Positions 17,049-26,268 of a stretch of DNA of 64,000 nucleotides are shown here, piece by piece. The translations under genes were made by a program, and so were the position numbers. Position 1 is the first letter of the stretch. Each line of letters begins with the position of its first letter. Origin of the DNA: Tsuneonella aeria. Its GTDB lineage: Bacteria > Pseudomonadota > Alphaproteobacteria > Sphingomonadales > Sphingomonadaceae. The stretch lies in assembly GCF_009827495.1 (NCBI RefSeq), contig NZ_WTZA01000002.1, positions 124,001 to 188,000 on the forward strand. Direction: 5' to 3'. The notes under the pieces are model-generated. The model was not told the DNA's origin. It worked only from the letters and a program-made list of their open reading frames with translations, and ran no database searches.

Positions 17049-17924
17049 TCACGCGATAAACGCCGCCACCTCCGCCACGAAATCCTCGAACCTATCGTGG
17101 TGCACCCAGTGCCCCGCGCGTTCGTATTCGCTAACCCGCACGTTGTCGCCGAAGTACTGCAGCCGCCCGTCCTCTTGCGGATTGCTGGCCCAGGAATCCG
17201 CGCCGTAGATCATCAGCGTGGGGCAGGTGATCGCGCCCCACAGGGCATGGTGGCCTTCCAAGGGCACTTCGTCAGGCGGCCAGGCGTGGAGGTGGGGATC
17301 GAACTTCCACGAGAACGTGCCGTCCTCGTTGCGCATCACGGCGTGGAGGGTGAGGTGGCGGGCTTGCGCTTCTGAGAGGTAGGTGTTGGCCTCCCGCATC
17401 CGTTCCAGCGCATCGTCGAACGTCGCGTACTTGCGCACCGATCGTGCGCTCGCCTCGCGCTTCTTGTCGATCCAGCGTGTCCAGGTGTCGCCGTAAGGTT
17501 TCGCGCGCCGCTTCTCCGCGGTTGCGGGCTCGTGGCCCACGCCCTCGATCGCCACAAGGCGGCGGACGATATCGGGATAGAGCCCAGCGTAGCGCAGCGC
17601 GATGTTGCCGCCGAGCGAGTGCGCCACGATCGTCACCGGCGCGAGGCCGAGCTGGTGGACGAGCTGCGCCAGGTCATAGACGTAACCCATGATCGGGTAG
17701 TGGCCGTTGTTGTTCCACGCACTGTCGCCGTGGCCCCGCAGGTCGGGGCAGATGACGTGCCAGTCACCGCGCAGCGCCTCGGCCGTCCAGTCCCAGTTGC
17801 GGCAGTGATCGCGCCCGCCGTGCAGCAGGATCAGCGGCGGGGCATCGGGATTGCCCCAGTCGGCATAGTGAAGGCGACTGCGCTGTGAAATGTAGCTCTG
17901 CGAAACCGGACCGATCGCTTCCAT
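17049..17924 (-). CDS. Alpha/beta hydrolase
   Basis: This 291-residue hydrolase has HGGRD (oxyanion hole), the nucleophile Ser in AHSLGGN, an Asp in the MIYGADSWA loop and the terminal His in AGHWVHHD. It resembles MhpC/epoxide-hydrolase-type carbon-carbon or ester hydrolases. The start is 9 bases from a LiuR-like operator shared with the divergent acyl-CoA dehydrogenase, which ties it to acyl-chain catabolism, perhaps as a thioesterase or lactone/ester hydrolase. Confidence 0.85.
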   Translation of the reverse strand: MEAIGPVSQSYISQRSRLHYADWGNPDAPPLILLHGGRDHCRNWDWTAEALRGDWHVICPDLRGHGDSAWNNNGHYPIMGYVYDLAQLVHQLGLAPVTIVAHSLGGNIALRYAGLYPDIVRRLVAIEGVGHEPATAEKRRAKPYGDTWTRWIDKKREASARSVRKYATFDDALERMREANTYLSEAQARHLTLHAVMRNEDGTFSWKFDPHLHAWPPDEVPLEGHHALWGAITCPTLMIYGADSWASNPQEDGRLQYFGDNVRVSEYERAGHWVHHDRFEDFVAEVAAFIA

Positions 17925-17932
17925 GCCTTGCC

Positions 17933-17949
17933 CTTAACGTAAGCGTCAA
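17933..17949. promoter_or_regulatory. LiuR/FadR-like operator, site 2
   Basis: CTTAACGTAAGCGTCAA lies between the divergent hydrolase (9 bases from its ATG) and the acyl-CoA dehydrogenase (70 bases from its ATG). The half GCGTCAA is identical to sites 1 and 3. Confidence 0.6.
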
Positions 17950-18018
17950 AATGCGTTGCGGATCGCCACCCGCCTGATACGTGTCAGCCAACCACATTCA
18001 ACGCGAGAGGACCAGCCC

Positions 18019-19182
18019 ATGCCCGTGATCGACGTTCCAGACCCCGAGTTCATGCAGGACGAGGATATCGCGGTCTATCGGGACGCGGTGGGCAAGTTCT
18101 TCGAACAGCACGCGCCGCCCGCGCGGGTCGAGAAATGGCGCGAGGACGGCATGGTCGAGGCCGCCTTCTGGCGCGAGGCGGGCGCGGCCGGCCTGCTCGG
18201 CATGACGGTGCCGGTGGAATATGGCGGCCATGGCGGGGATTTCCGGCACGACCTGGTGGTGCTGGACCAGCAATCGGAAAAGGGCGTCGACGGGTTCGCA
18301 TCCTCGCTGCACAACGGCATCATCCTGCCCTATGTCGTGCGCCACGGCACCGAAGAGCAGAAGCGGAAGTACCTCCCGCGCCTCGTCACCGGCGAACTGA
18401 TCAGCGCGATCGCCATGACGGAGCCTGGCGTCGGTTCCGACCTTCAGAACATCACCACGACCGCCGTGAAAGACGGAAACGGATACCGCATCAGCGGCGC
18501 CAAGACGTTCATCTCCAGCGGGCAGCTGGCAAACTTCGTGCTGGTGGTCGCCAAGACCGATCCCGCGCAGGGCGCCAAGGGCATCAGCCTGATGATCCTG
18601 GAAACCGAAGGCGCCGAAGGGTTCCGCCGCGGCAAGAAGCTCGACAAGATCGGCATGGATGCGGCCGACACGTCCGAACTGTTCTTCGATGACGTGTTCG
18701 TGCCGGCCGAAAACGTGCTGGGCGGAATCGAAGGGCGCGGATTCTACCAGCTCATGGGCGAATTGCCGCAGGAACGCCTGGTGATCGCGATCGGCGCGAT
18801 GATGACGATCGAGAAAGCACTGGAAGTCACGGTCGACTACGTCAAGCAGCGCAAGGCGTTCGGCCAGACGATCTGGGATTTCCAGAACACCCAGTTCGTA
18901 CTTGCCGACCTGAAGGCCCGGGCGACCGCCGCCAAGGTGTTCGTCAACGATTGCATCGCCAGGATCCTCAAGGGCGATCTCGACGTGACCACCGCCTCCA
19001 TCGCCAAGTACTGGCTGACCGAGCTGCAGGGCGAAGTGGTCGACAAATGCCTGCAATTCTACGGCGGCTGGGGCTACATCAACGAATACCCGATCGCCCG
19101 CATGTTCCGCGACAGCCGCGTGACCCGCATCTTCGGCGGATCGAACGAAATCATGAAGATGCTGATCGCCCGGTCCATGTGA
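18019..19182 (+). CDS. Acyl-CoA dehydrogenase
   Basis: This 387-residue FAD enzyme introduces the alpha-beta double bond into acyl-CoA. It has AMTEPGVGSD and TFISSG (flavin and substrate loops), the R.AFGQ motif (KQRKAFGQTIWDFQ), QFYGGWGYINEYPIARMFRDSRV and the final IFGGSNEIMK; the catalytic Glu expected in the last segment is present (SNEIM). ATG 18019 follows AGAGGA. It is divergent from the hydrolase and upstream of the DECR-type SDR in the same direction (87 bp gap), so these may be one transcript. Confidence 0.93.
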   Translation: MPVIDVPDPEFMQDEDIAVYRDAVGKFFEQHAPPARVEKWREDGMVEAAFWREAGAAGLLGMTVPVEYGGHGGDFRHDLVVLDQQSEKGVDGFASSLHNGIILPYVVRHGTEEQKRKYLPRLVTGELISAIAMTEPGVGSDLQNITTTAVKDGNGYRISGAKTFISSGQLANFVLVVAKTDPAQGAKGISLMILETEGAEGFRRGKKLDKIGMDAADTSELFFDDVFVPAENVLGGIEGRGFYQLMGELPQERLVIAIGAMMTIEKALEVTVDYVKQRKAFGQTIWDFQNTQFVLADLKARATAAKVFVNDCIARILKGDLDVTTASIAKYWLTELQGEVVDKCLQFYGGWGYINEYPIARMFRDSRVTRIFGGSNEIMKMLIARSM

Positions 19183-19269
19183 CCGCGGCGATCCGGTTCT
19201 GAGCGACGGGCGGGGCCGCCCTCGCCAGGAAGACCCACTCCGACCGGCGTGCGCAAGGGAGGATGCACA

Positions 19270-20073
19270 ATGACCACATTCCGCGACGGGCTGTTCGAAG
19301 GCCAGTCGGCCTTTGTCGCCGGGGGCACGAGCGGCATCAACCTCGGCATAGCGCGGCGCCTTGCCGAACTCGGTGCGAAAGTCGCGGTGTGCGGGCGCGA
19401 TGCGGACAAGGCGCTGGGCGCGGCGGAATCGATCGGGGCGGGCGCCATGGGCCTTTCCGCCGACGTCCGGGATTACGCCGCCATCCGCGGCGCGCTGGAA
19501 CACGCGGCGGAGCGACACGGGCCGCTCGGCATCGTCATCGCCGGGGCGGCGGGGAATTTCCTCGCGCCCGCGCTCGGGATGTCGGCCAACGCCTTCAAGA
19601 CCGTCGTCGATATCGATCTCTTGGGCACCTTCAACACCTTCCGCGCGTGTCACGACCTGCTTGCCCGGAGCCCGCAGGCACCCGCTTCGCTCATCGCGAT
19701 CACGGCGGGGCAGGCGGACCAGGCGATGGCGCTTCAGGTTCACGCCTGCGCGGCGAAAGCCGGCGTGAACCAGGTCGTCCGCACGCTGGCGATCGAATGG
19801 GGGCCCGACGTGCGCGTCAACGGCATCTCACCCGGGCCGATCGCCGGGACCGAGGGAATGGAGCGCCTGTCTCCGCTGCCCGGCATGCGCGAGGCAAGCG
19901 AGCGCCGCATCCCGATGAAACGCTGGGGCGAGATCGGTGAAATCGCCGACGCCGCGGTATTCCTCTGCTCGCCGGCGGCCCGGTACATCACCGGGGCGAT
20001 CCTCGACGTCGACGGAGGCAGCTCGGTCGGCGATGCGGGGCAGGTGGACATGGCGAACGGCCCCGGGCGATAA
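19270..20073 (+). CDS. 2,4-dienoyl-CoA reductase-type SDR
   Basis: This 267-residue short-chain dehydrogenase has the cofactor motif GGTSGINLGIA and NADPH-favouring CGRD. It matches the DECR2 pattern: GAAGNFLAPALGMSANAFKTVVDIDLLGTFN and QVHACAAKAGVNQVVRTLAIEWG. The classic Tyr of YxxxK is replaced by Ala with Lys retained, as in that family. It would remove double bonds from 2,4-dienoyl-CoA during unsaturated acyl-chain oxidation. The ATG at 19270 follows GGAGG; an ATG at 19249 is less likely. Confidence 0.85.
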   Translation: MTTFRDGLFEGQSAFVAGGTSGINLGIARRLAELGAKVAVCGRDADKALGAAESIGAGAMGLSADVRDYAAIRGALEHAAERHGPLGIVIAGAAGNFLAPALGMSANAFKTVVDIDLLGTFNTFRACHDLLARSPQAPASLIAITAGQADQAMALQVHACAAKAGVNQVVRTLAIEWGPDVRVNGISPGPIAGTEGMERLSPLPGMREASERRIPMKRWGEIGEIADAAVFLCSPAARYITGAILDVDGGSSVGDAGQVDMANGPGR

Positions 20074-20121
20074 TCGGCTCCACCGCGGCCCGGGGTTGGG
20101 GGTGCCCGCGAAGCTGCCAGC

Positions 20122-20568
20122 TTACCTGTCGCGGTCGCCGCGCCGTTCCAGGAATTCGCCCGGGATGCGCAGCGCGGCTGATGCGGCCTGCGTTTCGTGC
20201 AGGAACAGCACCAGCGCCCACATCATCAGCCCCACAGCCAGCATGAATGTGCCCGCGGCGATCCGCTGCATTTCGACATGGGCGATCTCCTGCAGGAACA
20301 GAAGCGCCACCGTCACCCCGATGGCGAGGCCGCTGCCCACCAGCAGCCGCAGGGCGCGGCCGATCAGGCGGATGCGGCGGTCAACGATGCGGATTTCGCG
20401 CACCACCATGTCGTGCTCGATCCCGCTGGTACTGCCGTGGCGATCCTGCAGGGCGCGGCTGCGATCGACCACCCGGCCGAGGCGCGTGGACAGCAGGTTC
20501 ATGATATTGCCCAGCGCCACCAGCACGAACACCGGGGCAAGCGCCAGCTGGATGGTCTGCGCGATCAT
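20122..20568 (-). CDS. DUF2721 family membrane protein
   Basis: This 148-residue protein opens with the family motif AQTIQLALAPVFVLVALGNIMNLLSTRLGRVVDRSRAL, a membrane helix followed by a basic stretch, and has two further helices (about 78-95 and 105-125). Function is unknown for the family. It is divergent from ku. Confidence 0.82.
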   Translation of the reverse strand: MIAQTIQLALAPVFVLVALGNIMNLLSTRLGRVVDRSRALQDRHGSTSGIEHDMVVREIRIVDRRIRLIGRALRLLVGSGLAIGVTVALLFLQEIAHVEMQRIAAGTFMLAVGLMMWALVLFLHETQAASAALRIPGEFLERRGDRDR

Positions 20569-20654
20569 GCGCGCCAGATAAGGACGCCCGCGGCCGATTG
20601 GAAACGAATCCGCGCCCCGCGAGTCAAGTCTGAGTTGAACGAGGGGAATGAATC

Positions 20655-21551
20655 ATGGCCGCACGCGCATACTGGCAGGGGCAGATCAGGCTGGCGCTGG
20701 TGTCCATCCCGGTCGAGATCTACCCCGCGACGAAATCCGGCGCCTCGATCTCGTTCCGCCAGATCCACCAGCCCACGGGCAAGCCGATCAATTATGAAAA
20801 AGTGGTCCAGGGCATCGGCCCGGTGGACCGTGACGAGATCGTCAAGGGGTACGAGATATCCAAGGGCAACTTCGTGCTGCTGGAGGACGACGAGATCGAA
20901 GCGGCGAAGATCGAAAGCAAGCGCACGCTGGAGCTGGTCCAGTTCGTCGATGCGGACGAGATCGACGTGTTCTATTTCGAAAAGCCGTATTACGTCGTCC
21001 CGCAGGACGACCTCGCCGAAGAAGCATTCATCGTCCTGCGCGAGGCCTTGCGCGCCAAGAAGAAAGTGGCGCTGGGCCAGCTGTCGGTGCGCGGGCGCGA
21101 ACAGCTCGTCAGCCTGAAGCCCTGCGGCAAGGGCATCGTCATGGAAACGCTGCGCTACGAAGACGAAGTGCGCGGCGCGCAGAGCTATTTCAAGGACATC
21201 CCCGCCAGCAAGCCGGCCAAGGAGATGCTGGCGCTGGCCGGATCGCTGATCGACCAGAAAAGCGCGCCGTTCGACGCGGGCGAATTCCGCGACCGGTATG
21301 TCGACGCGCTGATGAAGCTGGTGGAAAAGAAGGCGAAGTCCAAGGGCAAAAAAGTGCTGGAGGATGTCGCGGAGCCCGAGACCGGCGGCAAGTCCAACGT
21401 CATCGACCTGATGGCGGCGCTGAAGAAATCAGTCGGCGGCTCGCCCGAACCGGCGGAAAAGTCCCCCGCCAGGAAAGGCGCCGCGAAGAAGCCGGCCGCG
21501 AAAACCGCTGCGAAGAAAGCGCCCGCCGCCAAGGCCCGGAAACGCGCCTGA
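20655..21551 (+). CDS. ku: Non-homologous end-joining protein Ku
   Basis: This 298-residue prokaryotic Ku is a homodimeric ring that binds DNA ends and recruits LigD. The core beta-barrel domain spans about 1-255 (AYWQGQIRLALVSIPVEIYPAT, KGYEISKGNFVLLEDDEI, YYVVPQ), followed by a Lys/Ala-rich basic tail (about 262-298) that in other bacteria aids DNA retention. The stop overlaps the next ATG by one base, making a coupled ku-mgtC-ligD operon. A weak purine-rich site precedes the ATG. Confidence 0.97.
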   Translation: MAARAYWQGQIRLALVSIPVEIYPATKSGASISFRQIHQPTGKPINYEKVVQGIGPVDRDEIVKGYEISKGNFVLLEDDEIEAAKIESKRTLELVQFVDADEIDVFYFEKPYYVVPQDDLAEEAFIVLREALRAKKKVALGQLSVRGREQLVSLKPCGKGIVMETLRYEDEVRGAQSYFKDIPASKPAKEMLALAGSLIDQKSAPFDAGEFRDRYVDALMKLVEKKAKSKGKKVLEDVAEPETGGKSNVIDLMAALKKSVGGSPEPAEKSPARKGAAKKPAAKTAAKKAPAAKARKRA

Positions 21552-22018
21552 TGGTGCTGAACGATCCGATCCTGGTCCACTGGATGGATTTCGATCTGCT
21601 GGCACGAATGGGGATCGCGGCGATCATCGGTCTCGCTCTCGGCCTCGACCGCGAGCTGCGCGGCCACGCCGCGGGGCTGCGCACCCACGGCCTCGTGTGT
21701 TTTTCCGCCGCCGCGCTCACCGCATCGATGATCGCGCTGCATAAACAGATGGGCACCGGCGACACGCTGCGCATGTTCGAGGCGACCGGATCGTTCATCG
21801 GCATCATCGGCGCAGGCCTGATCGTGTTCAGCAAGGGCCAGATCCGCAATCTCACCACGGCGGCGAACCTGTGGCTGGTGGCCGTCATCGGCATCGCGTG
21901 CGGGGCGGGCCAATGGCCGCTGGTGACGATCGGTGTCGGGGTGTCGCTGCTGATGATGACGGTGCTGTGGTTCGTGGAAAGCCGCTTCTTTCCCGAAACC
22001 GAAAGGAATGGCGAATGA
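21551..22018 (+). CDS. MgtC/SapB family membrane protein
   Basis: This 155-residue protein has four or five membrane helices and the MgtC/SapB family signature GLALGLDRELRGHAAGLRTHGLVCFSAA. It lacks the long C-terminal soluble domain of Salmonella MgtC. It is overlapped by one base with ku and by four bases (ATGA) with ligD, so it is made together with the repair proteins. A DNA-repair role is not known for the family. Confidence 0.85.
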   Translation: MVLNDPILVHWMDFDLLARMGIAAIIGLALGLDRELRGHAAGLRTHGLVCFSAAALTASMIALHKQMGTGDTLRMFEATGSFIGIIGAGLIVFSKGQIRNLTTAANLWLVAVIGIACGAGQWPLVTIGVGVSLLMMTVLWFVESRFFPETERNGE

Positions 22019-24552
22019 GCGCGCGCGATCCCCTGTCCGAATACAATCGCAAGCGCGATTTCAAGAAGACCCGGGAGCCTGCGGGAAAGCGCGCCACAAG
22101 CGATACCGGCAACCGCTTCATCGTGCAGAAGCACGACGCGACCCGCCTGCACTGGGATCTCCGCCTCGAAGCGGACGGCGTGCTGAAAAGCTGGGCGGTG
22201 ACCAAGGGCCCTTCCCCCGACCCCGAAATCAAGCGCCTGGCCGTGCGGACCGAGGATCACCCGCTGTCCTATGCGGAGTTCGAAGGTACCATCCCCAAGG
22301 GCGAATACGGCGGCGGCACGGTGATGCTGTGGGACAAGGGCACCTGGGCCCCGGTCGAGGGCAAGAGCTGGAAGGACATCGACAAGGGCCACCTGCACTT
22401 CACCGTCCAGGGGGAGCGGATGAACGGCGAATGGATCCTCATCCGCCTGAAGCCGCGCCCGGGCGAGAAGCGCGAGAACTGGCTGCTGCGCAAGATCGAC
22501 GACGAATACGCGGCCGAAGGCGATCCGCTGGTCGAGCACGCCCTCACCAGCGTCCTCACCGGGCGCACGATGGCCGAGATCGAGGCCGATGCGGACGGCG
22601 CGCATTCGCTGAAGGGCAAGAAGGGCAAGGCCTTCGCCGCCGAGATGGCCAAGGCGGCCGAGCACAACGCCGGTGCGGCCAAGGGCGCCAGGGCCCCGGC
22701 GAAATCAAGAAGGAAGGCGGCGCAGGGCAAGCCGCCCGCGTTCCGCCCGCTCCAGCTCGCGACGCTGGTCGACAGCGTGCCGGCCGGCAACCGCTGGATG
22801 CACGAGATCAAGTTCGACGGATACCGCGCGCTGATCGCGGTCGCGGGTGAACAGGTCCGGGTCTGGACTCGCAACGGCAAGGACTGGACCGAGAAGTTCG
22901 CCCCGCTGGTGGAGGCGTTCGCGGCGCTCGACCTGCCGCCGTGCCTGATCGACGGCGAGATCGTGGCGCACGGACCCGACGGGAACCCGAGTTTCTCCGC
23001 GCTGCAGGCCGTGCTGAAGCGCGGCCACGGATCGCAAGGGGTGAAGGACAAGCTGAGCTTCCATGCCTTCGACTTGCTGGAGGCCGGCGGCGAGGATCTT
23101 GCCAAGCTCGGCAACATAGAGCGCAAGGAACGGCTGGAAGCTCTGCTCAAGGCCGCGCAGCCGCCGATCCATGTGGCCGACCACGTCATCGGCGCGGGCG
23201 AGAAGCTCTACGCCGCGATGTGCAATGCGGGCCAGGAAGGGATCATCGCCAAGGCGATCGACGCCCCCTATCGCGGCACCCGGACGAAAAGCTGGGTCAA
23301 GGTGAAGTGCACCCGCCGGCAGGAATTCGTCATCATTGGCTGGAAGAAATCGAGCGCCCGGGGCCGGCCGTTCTCCAGCCTCCTGCTGGCGCAGAACGAA
23401 GGCGGGACGCTGACCTACAAGGGCAATGTCGGCACCGGCTTCACCCTCGATTCGATGGCCGACCTTGCCGCACGGTTCGCGAAGCTCGAGAGCAAGACCC
23501 CGGCCGCAGAGGTGGAGCGGGCCGCGGCCCGCGGGGTCACCTGGCTGAAGCCGAAACTGGTGGCCGAGGTCGCCTTTGCCGAATTCACCGCCGACGGGAA
23601 CGTGCGCCACGGCAGCTTCCTGGGCTTGCGGGGCGACAAGCCGGCGGCCGCGGTAACGCCCGAAAAGCCGCAGCCGGCCCCGGACGCCGAACCGCCGGCC
23701 GAAGTATCCAACCGCGACCGCGTGATCTTCCCCGAAAGCGGGCAGACCAAGGGCGAACTGGCCGATTACTACGCCGCCATCGCGCCGCTGATGCTGCCCT
23801 TCGCCGCGCGCCGGCCGATCAGCCTGGTCCGCTGCCCGCAGGGGCGCGCCAAGAAGTGCTTCTTCCAGAAACATGACAGCGGATCGTTCGGCCCGCACGT
23901 CCACCATGTCCCAATCACGGAAAAGGACGGCGGCGCGGAAGATTACCTCTACGTGGAGGACGCGCCGGGCCTCGTCGCCTGCGTGCAGATGGGCACGATC
24001 GAATTCCACGGCTGGGGCGCGCGGTCGGACGCGGTGGAGCAGCCCGACCGCATGGTCTTCGACCTCGATCCCGACGAAGGACTCGACTTCGATGACGTGA
24101 AATCGGCCGCGAAGGACATCCACGATCGCCTGTCCGACATCGGCCTCGCCAGTTATGCCATGCTGTCGGGCGGCAAGGGCGTGCACGTGGTCGTGCCGCT
24201 CAGCACCGGCCATTCGTGGGAGGCGCACAAGGACTTCTCCAAGCGCTTCGCCGAGGCGCTGAGCATGGCCGAGCCCGAGCGCTTCGTGGCGACGATGAGC
24301 AAGGCCAAACGCAAGGGCAAGATCTTCATCGACTGGCTGCGCAACCAGCGCGGGGCCACCGCCGTCATGCCCTATTCCGCCCGCGCCCGCGAAGGCGCGC
24401 CGGTCGCCGTCCCGATCGCCTGGGACGAGCTCAAGGGTTTCGCGCACGCGCATCCCTATTCCATCTCGGACGGCAAGGCATTGCTGAAGCGTGCCGAGGG
24501 CAAGGCGCTCGCCGGCTGGGGCTTTGCCGAACAGCCGCTGCCGGCGATCTAG
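22015..24552 (+). CDS. ligD: Multifunctional NHEJ ligase LigD (phosphoesterase-ligase-polymerase)
   Basis: This 845-residue protein has three domains: the N-terminal 3'-phosphoesterase (about 30-190; FIVQKHDATRLHWDLRLE and GEYGGGTVMLWDKG), the ATP-dependent ligase (about 240-545) with AMP-accepting Lys266 in EIKFDGYRA, and the primase-like polymerase (about 565-845) with MVFDLDPDEGLDF acidic residues and LSGGKGVHVVVPL. This order matches the Pseudomonas type. ATG 22015 overlaps the MgtC stop; longer readings upstream are in the shadow of that gene. It trims, fills and seals ends bridged by Ku. Confidence 0.97.
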   Translation: MSARDPLSEYNRKRDFKKTREPAGKRATSDTGNRFIVQKHDATRLHWDLRLEADGVLKSWAVTKGPSPDPEIKRLAVRTEDHPLSYAEFEGTIPKGEYGGGTVMLWDKGTWAPVEGKSWKDIDKGHLHFTVQGERMNGEWILIRLKPRPGEKRENWLLRKIDDEYAAEGDPLVEHALTSVLTGRTMAEIEADADGAHSLKGKKGKAFAAEMAKAAEHNAGAAKGARAPAKSRRKAAQGKPPAFRPLQLATLVDSVPAGNRWMHEIKFDGYRALIAVAGEQVRVWTRNGKDWTEKFAPLVEAFAALDLPPCLIDGEIVAHGPDGNPSFSALQAVLKRGHGSQGVKDKLSFHAFDLLEAGGEDLAKLGNIERKERLEALLKAAQPPIHVADHVIGAGEKLYAAMCNAGQEGIIAKAIDAPYRGTRTKSWVKVKCTRRQEFVIIGWKKSSARGRPFSSLLLAQNEGGTLTYKGNVGTGFTLDSMADLAARFAKLESKTPAAEVERAAARGVTWLKPKLVAEVAFAEFTADGNVRHGSFLGLRGDKPAAAVTPEKPQPAPDAEPPAEVSNRDRVIFPESGQTKGELADYYAAIAPLMLPFAARRPISLVRCPQGRAKKCFFQKHDSGSFGPHVHHVPITEKDGGAEDYLYVEDAPGLVACVQMGTIEFHGWGARSDAVEQPDRMVFDLDPDEGLDFDDVKSAAKDIHDRLSDIGLASYAMLSGGKGVHVVVPLSTGHSWEAHKDFSKRFAEALSMAEPERFVATMSKAKRKGKIFIDWLRNQRGATAVMPYSARAREGAPVAVPIAWDELKGFAHAHPYSISDGKALLKRAEGKALAGWGFAEQPLPAI

Positions 24553-24569
24553 CCTGCTGCCGCTCGTGC

Positions 24570-25138
24570 TCAGCCGTCCAGCGCGGCGAGCAGCCCCAGC
24601 GTCATCACGGTTCCATTGGTCGCCAGCACCACGGCGATCGCCGCCCGCAACCACCGTTGGCCCGCGATCATGGCCAGCAGTCCCAAGACCAGCGCCATGA
24701 TCGGGAACACGCCGATCCGCGCCGGCTCGGGATCGATCCCGCGCACCCCGACGATCAGCAGCAGCGCGCAGACCGCGAACACGTTGTGCGCGAAGATATA
24801 GCGCCGGCTTTCGTCCTGTTCGAACGCGACGAGGTCGATCGATTCCCCCGGTTGCGGGTCAGGCAGGACGAGCGCGCTGAAGGCGTAGAGGCTGATTATC
24901 GCCGTCAGCCACAGGACGATCCGCCCGGGCGACCAGTCCGGGTTGTCCTGCACCCGACAAGGCGCGCCCAGTTGCCGATCACCAGCACGAAGGCGAGCCA
25001 CAGCCAGCACCCGTGGATCAGCGAGATGCGGTTGCGTTCGGCCAGGCGCACCAGCCGGACGACGCCGGCGATCAGGTGCGTGAGCGCCAGCGAGATTACG
25101 ATCGAAATGAACGCGAAGATGGATTCGAACAGGGTCAT
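24570..25138 (-). pseudogene. Frameshifted small integral membrane protein gene
   Basis: The ATG frame (25138 down to about 24960) gives a membrane protein start (ESIFAFISIVISLALTHLIAG, ending NWARLVG). The continuation (WSPGRIVLWLTAIISLYAFSALV, then three more helices, ending at 24570) is in a frame one base shifted. The join lies near 24950-24965 and needs one missing base to be restored. The intact product would be about 188 residues with five or six helices and no recognised family. Either a true inactivating deletion or a sequencing error. Confidence 0.65.
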
Positions 25139-25192
25139 CGCATCCCTCCTGTTTGCGAAGGAACGCGGGTCTGGCCGGCAGGCGGGACGCCT

Positions 25193-25486
25193 TTAGGTCA
25201 GCAGCTTTTGCCCCTGCTGGCGGATCGCGCCGGAAATCATCGGTTCGATGAAGGACAGCGCCGGCGGCAGGTCCACCGTCAGCACCACCTGGCCGGGTTC
25301 CAGGTCCACGTTGGCGTGAAGGTTCTGGCCCATCGCCGAAATGTCCATCTCCATCCGGTCGTCGCTCGGCCACATCGTGCGCACCGCGCCGCCGCCGGGG
25401 ATGCTGTCGCCGATCTCGTGGCTCTTGGATTTGAGCCGGTTGCGGACGGTGTCGTTGTCGAGATTGTGCGGGATGGCGACGCGCAT
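25193..25486 (-). CDS. Polyhydroxyalkanoic acid system family protein
   Basis: This 97-residue protein resembles the PHA_gran_rgn family (MRVAIPHNLDNDTVRNRLKSK, then a basic/hydrophobic alternating beta pattern and PALSFIEPMISGAIRQQGQKLL). Family members occur near PHA granule or envelope genes but their action is not established. The start overlaps the XpaC-like stop by one base, so it is the last gene of the telA operon. Confidence 0.75.
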   Translation of the reverse strand: MRVAIPHNLDNDTVRNRLKSKSHEIGDSIPGGGAVRTMWPSDDRMEMDISAMGQNLHANVDLEPGQVVLTVDLPPALSFIEPMISGAIRQQGQKLLT

Positions 25487-26265
25487 CAGGCGGAATCCTT
25501 TGTAACGGGGGTAGCGGGCGCGTGGCCCAGCGCGGCGTCGCCGCCGTATTTGTAGTCGAGATAACGGGTCTTGACCGCGAGATCGTCAATCGAGCCCTCG
25601 GCAAGCTCGCGCGTCACCCGGCCCAGCTCGTCGCTGATCTTGCCGAGCCCGCCGGCGAGCTGTTCATCCGGCGTGGCGCCCGCGCGCTGTTCGCCGCGCA
25701 GGGCCTGCGGTATCTTGCGGTAGCTTTCGACCATTTCGGGCAGGGTATCGCCCACCAGCGTGCGGACTTCGCGCGCCACCGGATGATTGCGGTCGATCCC
25801 TTCGAGCTGCAGGCCCAGCGCATCAAGCTGGACGCCGATGCGGCCGACCATGTCGGCGGCCGGCGCGGGCAGGGCGGGGCGCTGCGCTTCCAGCCACAGC
25901 TCGGTTCGGCCGACCAGCTGGCGCGGATCGGTTGCGGCGGAAAGATCCGCGCGGCGCGGCACCTTCATCTTCGGATATTGGCTGAACACGGCAACCGCGA
26001 TCACGCTGGCGACGATCAGCGCCATCACGCCCATGAAGCCGATGCCGCTGACGATCGTGCCCACGACGCCCGCCGCCAGCCAGATCGCCAGCACGGCGAT
26101 GACGATGTTGCGCAGCTTCTTCGCCCAATGCCGCTGCTTCAGCTTGCGCGAACCCTCGCCGATCGATTTCGCCCGCCGATGGTACCCGCCATGCTGCTGG
26201 ACCACCAGGCTGCGGCTGGCATCGATCATGATGCGGTCGGATTCGCGGGTGCTGTCGCCGGCCAA
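25486..26265 (-). CDS. XpaC-like 5-bromo-4-chloroindolyl phosphate hydrolysis family membrane protein
   Basis: This 259-residue protein has a basic N-terminus, two membrane helices (about 50-90) and a helical cytoplasmic tail (105-235). Its position immediately after telA and the topology match the XpaC partner of TelA seen in many bacteria. The TTG start at 26265 lies 3 bases after the telA stop with GGAG about 10 bases before; ATG at 26229 is an alternative. Despite the family name, phosphatase activity is not shown by visible motifs. Confidence 0.65.
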   Translation of the reverse strand: MAGDSTRESDRIMIDASRSLVVQQHGGYHRRAKSIGEGSRKLKQRHWAKKLRNIVIAVLAIWLAAGVVGTIVSGIGFMGVMALIVASVIAVAVFSQYPKMKVPRRADLSAATDPRQLVGRTELWLEAQRPALPAPAADMVGRIGVQLDALGLQLEGIDRNHPVAREVRTLVGDTLPEMVESYRKIPQALRGEQRAGATPDEQLAGGLGKISDELGRVTRELAEGSIDDLAVKTRYLDYKYGGDAALGHAPATPVTKDSA

Positions 26266-26268
26266 GGA

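Noticed and set aside
17998..19743. 581-codon open frame antisense to the acyl-CoA dehydrogenase and SDR
   Set aside because: It is Arg/His/Gly-rich, lacks motifs, and is fully opposite two certain genes.
21871..22014. N-terminal extension of LigD
   Set aside because: This part is in the shadow of the MgtC-like gene; the overlapping ATG at 22015 matches the family start.
22705..24654. 649-codon open frame antisense to ligD
   Set aside because: It mirrors the codon structure of ligD and has no recognisable domain.
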